Of a DNA stretch of 6,188 nucleotides, positions 1-5,162 are shown one piece after another. Location of the stretch: positions 34,908 through 41,095 of the forward strand of contig DJVF01000007.1 in NCBI GenBank assembly GCA_002441085.1. The letters are read 5' to 3'. The first letter of the stretch is position 1. Each line of letters begins with the position of its first letter. The notes beneath the pieces are model-generated. The model worked only from the letters and a program-made list of their open reading frames with translations. It ran no database searches and had not been told where the DNA came from. Made by a program: the position numbers and the translations under genes. This stretch comes from Patescibacteria group bacterium UBA6263. GTDB taxonomy: Bacteria > Patescibacteriota > Gracilibacteria > Absconditabacterales > Absconditicoccaceae.

Positions 1-2196
1 TGCAGGTACATTTCAACTATATTTTCATCTAAACAAATTTTTTATATAGTTTGTTAGATTAGCTGCATTTACAAGTTCTCACAATCATCCAAAATATATA
101 TCTTCTTTGCCATTTTTTAAATCTACAACTGTTTTGCTTGTTATATCTATTGCAGTTCGTTCATTATAAGTTTTTAGATATATTTTATCTTGTACTTCTC
201 TAAATTCTATTTGTTTGTTCTTTGTATCTCCAGACAAAATATTTCCAGCAGCAACTAGATTTTTCTTTTGTAATTCAGTTAACTTAAATTTATCTATACT
301 TTCTTTCAATCATAATTTATCATCTTTGATATCAAATTGATTTATTCTCCAATCGTTTTCTTTTATCTCTGCTTGTTGTGAAGCTGTTTGCGTTCCTTTT
401 TCAAAAGCTCACATCTTATCAAGTTCCACAAAACTAGGAGATCATGTCGCTATAAATTTTCTTATTCACTCTCTGATTCATGGCTTATCTATATTTATTC
501 AATTATATCATTTATTTTCCATATAAGAATTCAATGCTCATAAGTTTTTAATAGCATCTATATTGTATTCTTCAAATTTTTTCTCTCATCATTTTTGTAT
601 AGTATCTCGATCTAGTCACATTGCATCCAATGTTAATCATACAATATTGTACTTATCGTTATCTTGGGCTAATGTTTCTACCATTGTCGCTCATTTTTGT
701 GCATCTATATTTTTACTACTTCTCAATGCAGCAGCTAGGGTATTATAATCAGATATTTTGGTATGTCATCATTCTTGTTTTACTATTCATTTAATTTGTT
801 CTATAGTCATACCACCAAAAATTGCCGGTAATCATGCAAATCCGTGTATATATGCAATTTCTTCTGGTGTAGTTTCTGATGATATTTTTCATCATTCGAC
901 TTTTCATCCAAATAATTCAGACATTCTTTGAGGTGTCTCTCACCCATTAAATACTTCTTTGAGTGCCTGTAAAGGATTTTTTCCAGTAGTTCATTGCAAC
1001 AAAAGAGTACCTCAAACTATTCATCATATCCATTTCCAGCGATCTTTTCATTTATCTTTACCAAATCACAAAATAGATGATAATGCTTTCCATCCCAGCC
1101 ATATTCATCCTCATATCATAGCTAAATTACCTGCTTTATTCCAAAACTGTCTTTGTTGTGGATTCATATTAGTCTTAGAAAATCCATAATCCATCATTCA
1201 TAGCAATCATCATTTTTTCCAAGCCTCATCCAAATCACTATAATTCTTTACAGGTAGACATGATGGTTTTGTCGCTTCTACATATTCATCAGAGTTTGAT
1301 CATCAATTTTGGCTTGTTCATCTTCATTTATTTCATTGTTTAGGGTTTTGAGTCGCTACTTGAGGAGAAGGATCAACATTCTTTTCAATAAAATAATATA
1401 AATATGGATCTATTACATTCAAATTCTTTATATCTTGTCGATGTTGCAATCTAAAAGCTTGTAAAGGAACATTTGGATTATTCAAAGCATTCAATAAATA
1501 TTGTTTCAATCATTCAAGTTCTTGTCTTATCTCATTGCTCAAAGCAGCGCCTCTAAGAGCTTCTGTTATTTTTTCTAGACTTTTATTTAATTTATCTATA
1601 TTCTTACCCAGTTTCAATGCATCTTGTAAGCTATTTACTTTTATTTCATAAGTAGTTGCTCATCAAGTCTGATTTAGTACTATATTATCTCTTTGTTCCT
1701 CAAATTGTTTCAAAATCATTTCTTTATTTTTTAATTCTTGATTATAGCGATTCAAGCTATTTTCTCATATATCATCTCACTTTCTTTCATATCTTTTTAA
1801 TATTTTCAATATATCTTCCAGTTCTCTTATTTGTGCTCTGGCTTGTGATTTTTGTATTCATTCTTCTCCCCTTTTTTCTTTGTTATTGTTGAGTTTTCTA
1901 GATTCTTTTTCGATTTTTCTAAATCTGTCTATCAATAATTCTGCCTTGGTAATTAAAGCAAAATTACTCAATTCTTCTTTAATTTCTTGTTGAGTTTGAG
2001 TCTGTTCTCTTACTTGATCGAGAATCACTATAGTTTCATCTTTTAGTTGTGCTTGTTCTGGAGTTTGATACTGTATTTCTTGAGCTTCATGTGGTTTTTT
2101 ATTCCCCTCTTTATCGTCAAAAGTAGCTGGATTCTTCTCAAGCAATCTTTCAATTTGTTTATTTGGATCTATTTCTGGTGTTGTTATAGAATTCAT
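1..2196 (-). CDS. Large protein of unknown function, C-terminus cut by the window edge
   Basis: I do not recognise this protein. The frame is open for 732 codons to the left edge once TGA is read as Gly; about 45-50 in-frame TGA codons would stop it in the standard code. The start is the ATG at 2196 (MNSITTPEID). A TTG ten codons further upstream is possible but less likely. Residues 1-112 contain no TGA. Residues about 55-235 are rich in Lys, Glu, Gln and Leu and look like coiled coil. Residues about 275-305 are a Gln/Asn/Gly/Ser/Pro linker. Two short hydrophobic segments follow, near 355-372 (AGNLAMIGGGIWLGWKAL) and 387-403 (WKWIGGIVGGTLLLQG), separated by a Lys-rich loop. They could be a membrane hairpin. 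The remaining 330 residues are charged and look globular. There is no signal peptide at the N-terminus. It lies downstream of another unknown minus-strand gene but is separated from it by a terminator, so it is probably transcribed on its own. The reading frame is secure; the function is unknown. Confidence 0.85.
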
Positions 2197-2225
2197 GATA
2201 TTCAATCTATATAAATACACTATCA

Positions 2226-2231
2226 ATTATA
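2226..2231 (-). promoter_or_regulatory. Possible -10 box for the large minus-strand gene
   Basis: The minus strand reads TATAAT here, between the terminator of the preceding gene and the ATG at 2196. A start about 7 bases downstream would give a leader of roughly 23 bases. No convincing -35 box is visible, and in such AT-rich DNA this hexamer occurs often by chance. Confidence 0.25.
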
Positions 2232-2253
2232 TCCACAAAATATTATTTGTCAT

Positions 2254-2285
2254 AAAAAAACAACTCCTCATTCAAAAAGGAGTTG
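2254..2285 (-). terminator. Intrinsic terminator of the 2329-2919 gene
   Basis: On the minus strand a perfect 8-bp stem (CAACTCCT with AGGAGTTG, at 2278-2285 and 2261-2268) is followed directly by a run of seven T. It begins 44 bases after the TAA of the upstream minus-strand gene and lies before the start of the large gene. It therefore separates the two transcripts. This is the classic Rho-independent form. Confidence 0.85.
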
Positions 2286-2328
2286 ACATTGCGTATAAAT
2301 ATTGTAAAAATATATGAATTATGTATCT

Positions 2329-2919
2329 TTAATACAATATATTCTCTATGTCTTTTTTTATTTGCAGTGGTTGTTTATCTTCACTTTCTGTTAATCAATA
2401 TTCTACAACAATTTTCAATAAAAAGTCCAAAAAATACTCCTTGTTGATAGGTACATTATCATGGTAGTTACTAGATAAATTTTTGAGATATTCCATATAA
2501 TTTTTCAAATCCAAAGAATCCCCAAATCCTTCTATTTTCTCAAAAAACTCTAATAAATTAAATTTTTCAATTTCTTTTTTATAAAATGGAGCAAAGATTC
2601 ATATAATTACTATTGTATTGGGATTTTTTCTCAAATATGTCATTTTGGTTTTAGGATTTTTAACTTTGAAAAAAACATCATAAATTCATGATACAACATT
2701 ATCATTGTCTATTTTTTTCAAAAGATAAGCCAAAAAATTAGCCATATCATTATTTATTTTTTTATCTTTTTTTATTTGTTGTCAGACTTGTTTAGCTTTT
2801 TTGCTATCTTCTTGTACACGTTTTCTGTCTTCTTCGCTGATTTTATCCACTTTTTCTCTAGGAGCCCCTCATATATCCAGGCCTTCTGATACTCAGCCTC
2901 ACATCTCAAAATCTCCCAT
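2329..2919 (-). CDS. Unknown soluble 196-aa protein
   Basis: I do not recognise the family. The frame runs from ATG at 2919 to TAA at 2329-2331 and contains several in-frame TGA (Gly) codons, so it is invisible under the standard code. The N-terminus is Gly-rich (MGDFEMGGGVSEGLDIGG). Next is a highly charged stretch, residues about 20-58 (for example REKVDKISEEDRKRVQED and VGQQIKKDKKIN), probably helical. Residues about 59-196 look globular and mainly helical, with a hydrophobic patch near 100-112 (NTIVIIGIFAPFY) that is too short and isolated to call a membrane anchor with confidence. There is no signal peptide. The gene is divergent from the tRNA genes and ends in a strong terminator, so it is probably monocistronic. 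The upstream region has a TATAAT very close to the ATG and no Shine-Dalgarno sequence. The coding call is firm; no function can be assigned. Confidence 0.85.
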
Positions 2920-2931
2920 AATATAAATTAA

Positions 2932-2937
2932 ATTATA
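2932..2937 (-). promoter_or_regulatory. Possible -10 box for the 2329-2919 gene, implying a very short leader
   Basis: The minus strand reads TATAAT, ending 12 bases before the ATG at 2919. A start at the usual distance would leave a leader of only about 6 bases, so a nearly leaderless mRNA. No clear -35 box is seen. The call rests on one hexamer in AT-rich sequence. Confidence 0.35.
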
Positions 2938-2975
2938 AAAATCTGATTAACAAGATATTTTCTATAGTTTTAGAC

Positions 2976-3003
2976 TTGAAATTCAATATCAATTATTTAT
3001 ACA
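2976..3003 (+). promoter_or_regulatory. Possible upstream promoter of the tRNA cluster
   Basis: TTGAAA at 2976-2981 and TATACA at 2998-3003 are 16 bases apart, a plausible vegetative sigma-factor promoter. It lies about 30 bases upstream of tRNA-Ser and in front of the better -10 box at 3025-3030. This is weak evidence in AT-rich DNA. Confidence 0.3.
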
Positions 3004-3021
3004 AAAAAGCACATAATTTTT

Positions 3022-3030
3022 TGTTATAAT
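3022..3030 (+). promoter_or_regulatory. Extended -10 promoter of tRNA-Ser
   Basis: TGTTATAAT is a perfect extended -10 element (TG, one base, TATAAT). Only six bases separate it from the mature 5' end of tRNA-Ser at 3037, so transcription should start at or within a base or two of the tRNA itself. No consensus -35 box stands at the right distance, which fits an extended -10 promoter. Confidence 0.5.
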
Positions 3031-3036
3031 TTTTAT

Positions 3037-3123
3037 GGTGAGGTGGATGAGTGGTCGAAGTCAGCTCACTGCTAACGAGTCGGCCGAGTAATCGGCCCGC
3101 GGGTTCGAATCCCGCCCTCACCG
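3037..3123 (+). tRNA. tRNA-Ser(GCU)
   Basis: All arms can be drawn. The acceptor GGTGAGG pairs with CCTCACC (3116-3122), followed by discriminator G3123. The D-arm has a short 3-bp stem, as is usual in tRNA-Ser. The anticodon loop CTGCTAA has anticodon GCT at 3071-3073. The long variable arm has a 6-bp stem (GGCCGA with TCGGCC, loop GTAA). The T-arm is GCGGG-TTCGAAT-CCCGC. The long variable arm with anticodon GCU fixes the identity as serine, reading AGC/AGU. CCA is not encoded (AAT follows), so it must be added after transcription. One oddity is that the last anticodon-stem pair, 31-39, is an A/C mismatch. The tRNA is much richer in GC than its surroundings. Confidence 0.95.
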
Positions 3124-3129
3124 AATCTA

Positions 3130-3177
3130 ATTGTTACATTATTTCACTGTAACAATGTTACAATGAATCATTGAAAC
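3130..3177 (+). repeat. Overlapping inverted repeats between the two tRNAs
   Basis: A perfect 9-bp inverted repeat (ATTGTTACA 3130-3138, TGTAACAAT 3148-3156, 9-base loop) is followed at once by a second hairpin (GTTACAATG 3157-3165, CATTGAAAC 3169-3177, one A/A mismatch). The right arm of the first and the left arm of the second are themselves complementary (GTAAC-AAT-GTTAC), so the folds can compete. A short T-run (3185-3189) comes eight bases later, just before the next tRNA. Possible roles are a processing signal, a weak terminator or attenuator, or a protein-binding site; the sequence does not decide. Confidence 0.55.
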
Positions 3178-3193
3178 AATGAAACATTTTTAT

Positions 3194-3267
3194 GGCTCTG
3201 TAGCTCAGTTGGTTAGAGCGCGTCTCTCATAAGGACGAGGTCGGGAGTTCGAGTCTCCTTGGAGCCA
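3194..3267 (+). tRNA. tRNA with CAU anticodon (elongator Met, or Ile2 if modified)
   Basis: The fold is a canonical 74-base cloverleaf. The acceptor GGCTCTG pairs with TGGAGCC with two G-U pairs, and the discriminator is A3267. The D-arm is GCTC-AGTTGGTTA-GAGC. The anticodon stem is CGTCT/GGACG with loop CTCATAA and anticodon CAT at 3228-3230. The T-arm is GGGAG-TTCGAGT-CTCCT. It is not an initiator, because it has a G1-C72 pair and lacks the three G-C pairs in the anticodon stem. The D-arm and anticodon loop resemble elongator tRNA-Met, but tRNA-Ile2, whose C34 becomes lysidine, cannot be excluded from sequence alone. CCA is not encoded. It lies 70 bases after tRNA-Ser and probably shares its transcript. 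The motif ATTTTTATGG overlaps the 5' end of both tRNAs. Confidence 0.93.
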
Positions 3268-3285
3268 AATTAAAATTTACTAAAA

Positions 3286-3379
3286 AAAAATAAAGCTCAG
3301 TTGCTTAGAGCGTCCCGTAGTCCTACGGGAAGATCGGGAGTGCTGGTTTACCAGTATAAATTGGAGTCTCCTTATAACA
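3286..3379 (+). pseudogene. Degenerate tandem duplicate of the CAU tRNA (tRNA-like RNA)
   Basis: This copies the preceding tRNA in order. The D-arm is nearly intact (19 bases at 3294-3312, one mismatch to 3202-3220). The T-arm is present as TCGGGAGT (3334-3341) and GAGTCTCCTT (3364-3373). The downstream flank AAATTAAAAT recurs at 3267-3276 and 3380-3389. The acceptor strands have become AAAAATA and TATAACA, which no longer pair. A 22-base insert at 3342-3363 sits in the T-loop and holds its own hairpin (CTGGT/ACCAG). The anticodon arm is replaced by an unrelated but perfect 8-bp hairpin (TCCCGTAG 3313-3320, CTACGGGA 3323-3330). Without an acceptor stem it cannot be a working tRNA. The retained pairing leaves open a structured non-coding RNA. 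Confidence 0.65.
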
Positions 3380-3405
3380 AAATTAAAATACCTTATTGTA
3401 ATTCA

Positions 3406-3427
3406 CTTATAAATGACTAATTATAAG
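3406..3427 (+). repeat. AT-rich inverted repeat upstream of rpmG
   Basis: CTTATAA (3406-3412) and TTATAAG (3421-3427) form a perfect 7-bp inverted repeat with an 8-base loop, about 60 bases before the rpmG start. It has no T-run, so it is not a standard terminator. It could be an operator or chance. The rest of the 3390-3488 gap shows no clear promoter or ribosome-binding site. Confidence 0.3.
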
Positions 3428-3488
3428 ATGTAAATTATTTAGCCCCGTCATTCCATAAATATTTTAACTATTTATTTTTCAATTCAAG

Positions 3489-3662
3489 ATGGCAAAAAAG
3501 AAATGATGAAGAATCACAGTTGCAATGGTTTGCAAAGAGTGCTGATCAACTAACTATTTTTCTAGTATAAACAAAACAACCACATCAAAACTAGAACTTT
3601 CAAAGTATTGTAAAAAATGTAAAAAACAAACAATACACAATTCAAGAGAAAAATTGAAATAA
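3489..3662 (+). CDS. rpmG: Large-subunit ribosomal protein bL33
   Basis: This is a 57-residue protein of normal bL33 length, a component of the 50S subunit near the E site. It has the zinc-ribbon form of the family, with two CxxC pairs (C15/C18 and C41/C44). The family pattern is clear: 'VCKECGSTNYFSSINK', then 'KLELSKYCKKCKKQTIH', where the RLELkKYCpxCkkhtxH signature is well kept. All three glycines (6, 7 and 19) are TGA, so the gene is readable only with UGA=Gly. The start is the ATG at 3489 (MAKKKGG); no Shine-Dalgarno sequence precedes it (TTTTTCAATTCAAG). It lies 31 bases upstream of rpsP in the same direction and about 110 bases after the tRNA-like element, so the tRNAs and ribosomal genes may be cotranscribed. 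The four zinc ligands imply the zinc-binding (C+) paralogue type. Identification is firm. Confidence 0.95.
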
Positions 3663-3693
3663 TGTGTAAATTTTTATTCATAATTTTTTGTAA

Positions 3694-3993
3694 ATGTTAA
3701 CAATTAGATTATCTAGACATTGAAGGACTAAGAAACCATTTTATAGGGTTGTGCTTACAGAACATACCAAGCCAGCCAAAAGTTGATATAAGTCAGTTTT
3801 ATGATCTTATGATCCTTTGAATCATAAATTAGAAGTCAAAGTAGATGAGATCAAATCTTATATTGCTAACTGAGCTCAAGTCTCTTCTAGATTAGCCAAA
3901 ATGATCTTCAATCAAACAAAAGATGATATTTTTTCAAAGTTTTTTGTTCACAATACCAAAGATAGAAAACCAAAGAAAGAAGAAAAGAAATAG
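3694..3993 (+). CDS. rpsP: Small-subunit ribosomal protein bS16
   Basis: This 99-residue protein is bS16, an early-binding protein of the 30S subunit. The N-terminus MLTIRLSRHGRTKKPFYRVV is the family signature; 'SGYKSVLGSYDPLN' follows, then 'KVDEIKSYIANGAQVSSRLAKMI', which matches the usual region with a W or I near a Gly-Ala-x-x-S motif. The C-terminus ends in a Lys-rich tail (KDRKPKKEEKK), slightly longer than in most bacteria. All four glycines are TGA, including the family-conserved glycines after RH and in LGSYDP; this is the best evidence in the window for UGA=Gly. The start is the ATG at 3694, with no Shine-Dalgarno; a CATAAT at 3679-3684 hints at a very short leader if it is a promoter. 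The usual neighbours rimM and trmD are absent. It is followed after 60 bases by membrane protein genes. Confidence 0.95.
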
Positions 3994-4053
3994 ATATAAC
4001 TATATTATATCATAATTTACTTAAACGCTCATTTATATAGTACTTTAATCTTT

Positions 4054-4485
4054 ATGATATGAGATAAACAAACAACTGTAGAAAATATTATACTTACAGT
4101 TTTAGCTATCATAGTGATAGCTATCTGTATATGATGTATATACGCTTTTGTACGTGCAATATTTTTGTTTATATTTTCCCAATGAAAAGAGGATAAAATA
4201 AAAGCTGCTTGGAACAGTATTAGATATATGATAATGGGGATAATATTGACTATAGTTTTATTATTCTTTTTCCCATTAATATTCAAATTTATGAATGTCC
4301 AATGATATGAGATTTACAGTGCGAGGAATATTTTCAACAAATCCTGAGAATTGATCAAATCAGTATCTGGGCTTTGAAATATAATAAGAGAAAGTCAGCA
4401 AGATATGAAATATCGTGGTCAATTATATTATGATACAGATTCTAGTTCATCTTCTACATTAAATTATAGTAATTATAACTTATAA
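4054..4485 (+). CDS. Two-helix membrane protein, possibly VirB2/TrbC-like pilin
   Basis: This is a 143-residue protein. It has a long hydrophobic segment at about 11-41, a short charged loop with 'SQGKEDKIKAAWNSIR' (42-57), and a second hydrophobic segment at about 58-79 ('MIMGIILTIVLLFFFPLIF'). A polar C-terminal tail of about 60 residues ends in a Ser/Tyr/Asn-rich stretch. The helix, charged loop of G-x-E-D-K-I-K-x-A type, then a helix containing Met-Gly-Ile, resembles the small VirB2/TrbC- and Mbov_0395-like pilin proteins common in Patescibacteria. That is inference from pattern, not a secure match, and the C-terminal tail is longer than usual. Six of nine glycines are TGA. The only in-frame ATG near the 5' end is at 4054; there is no Shine-Dalgarno. 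It is 60 bases after rpsP and 71 bases before the next membrane gene, probably in the same operon. Confidence 0.85.
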
Positions 4486-4517
4486 ATTGCTTGATAAGTA
4501 TATTAAAATCATTAAGA

Positions 4518-4535
4518 AAATAATAAGTATTATTT
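4518..4535 (+). repeat. AT-only inverted repeat between two membrane protein genes
   Basis: AAATAAT (4518-4524) and ATTATTT (4529-4535) form a perfect 7-bp stem with loop AAGT, 22 bases before the next ATG. It consists only of A-T pairs and is not followed by a T-run, so it is a weak hairpin rather than a terminator. It may be chance in AT-rich DNA. Confidence 0.25.
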
Positions 4536-4556
4536 ACCCATTCAAAATGATAAATA

Positions 4557-5162
4557 ATGAAAAAATCTCTCAATAAAATCCAAATTCAAAAAGCATTATC
4601 AAGATTTATAAATAAATTTGATAGGTATAGCAAAAATCAAAGGCTATTTATTATCTTTCTTTTTGTTTTAATGTTTTTATTGATTTTTTTCCCGGTTGTA
4701 AAGATTTCTTCTTTATGAGATTTACAATGATATTCTGTATGGTTAATATCCTGAACCTATTTCAAAACTATGTTGATCATATTTATTTCTTTAGCTGCTA
4801 TATTATTGTGGAATGTAAGTTTTAGATTCAAGAATTTTGTCATAACTTATTTATGATTCAAAGAAAACAATTCATTGGTTAATTTCTGATTATTATGGAT
4901 TATTACAACAGCATTTTTTGGAATTACAGACACTGTAAGTGTAATTAGCAATGCTACATCTAGAATAACTATTACTTGAAGTTCCAAATTTATACAAATA
5001 TTACTTCTTATATGATTGATATTTACATTGGTTTCAGTTGTAAAGTGAGCAAAACAAAATTCTGGTAAGGCCAAAATAGTAAATATAGTAGATGAGAATA
5101 TTATTAGAGAAAATCAGAATAAGAGAGTATTTAAGTGATTGTTTGAAGAAGAAAAAGAATAG
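4557..5162 (+). CDS. Four-helix membrane protein of unknown function
   Basis: This is a 201-residue integral membrane protein that I do not recognise. A basic N-terminus (residues 1-29, several Lys/Arg) precedes hydrophobic segments at about 30-48, 71-85, 108-124 and 145-163. The last 38 residues are charged and soluble (ending 'FKGLFEEEKE'). By the positive-inside rule the basic N-terminus and the Lys-rich tail should both be cytoplasmic. The loop between segments one and two (SSLGDLQGYSVWLISGTYF) and the one between three and four (SNATSRITITGSSK) would then be outside. Nine of eleven glycines are TGA. The start is the ATG at 4557, without a Shine-Dalgarno. It follows the putative pilin-like gene and may act with it, but nothing in the sequence shows this. 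Its TAG is immediately followed by the stop of the convergent gene, and its transcript terminator lies at 5233-5259. Confidence 0.85.

Noticed and set aside
563..1892. Short plus-strand open frames (563-748, 959-1189, 1656-1892)
   Set aside because: They lie antisense to the long minus-strand gene, which is continuous with UGA=Gly. Their translations are His/Ser/Phe-rich, as expected for reverse-complement shadows.
1..2196. A degraded region full of pseudogenes
   Set aside because: The frame is unbroken for 732 codons apart from TGA, and the same TGA use appears in essential ribosomal protein genes.
2194..2226. TTG at 2226 as the start of the large minus-strand gene
   Set aside because: It adds ten residues with no supporting signal, and the ATG at 2196 is preferred. 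The possible -10 box at 2226-2231 would also overlap it.
3194..3267. Initiator tRNA-fMet
   Set aside because: It has a normal G1-C72 pair and lacks the three consecutive G-C pairs of the initiator anticodon stem.
3286..3389. Integration attachment site made by tRNA duplication
   Set aside because: Integrative elements usually copy only the tRNA 3' end. Here the D-arm, T-arm and flank are all copied and no integrase gene is present.
3489..3993. UGA read as tryptophan (table 4, mycoplasma-type)
   Set aside because: The TGA codons stand at conserved glycine positions in bS16, and TGG codons supply Trp in the neighbouring genes.
4518..4535. Terminator between the two membrane protein genes
   Set aside because: The stem is only A-T pairs and no T-run follows.
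4029..5074. Minus-strand open frames opposite the membrane protein genes (4029-4286, 4847-5074)
   Set aside because: The plus-strand frames are longer and continuous in table 25 and give sensible membrane proteins; the minus frames are shadows.
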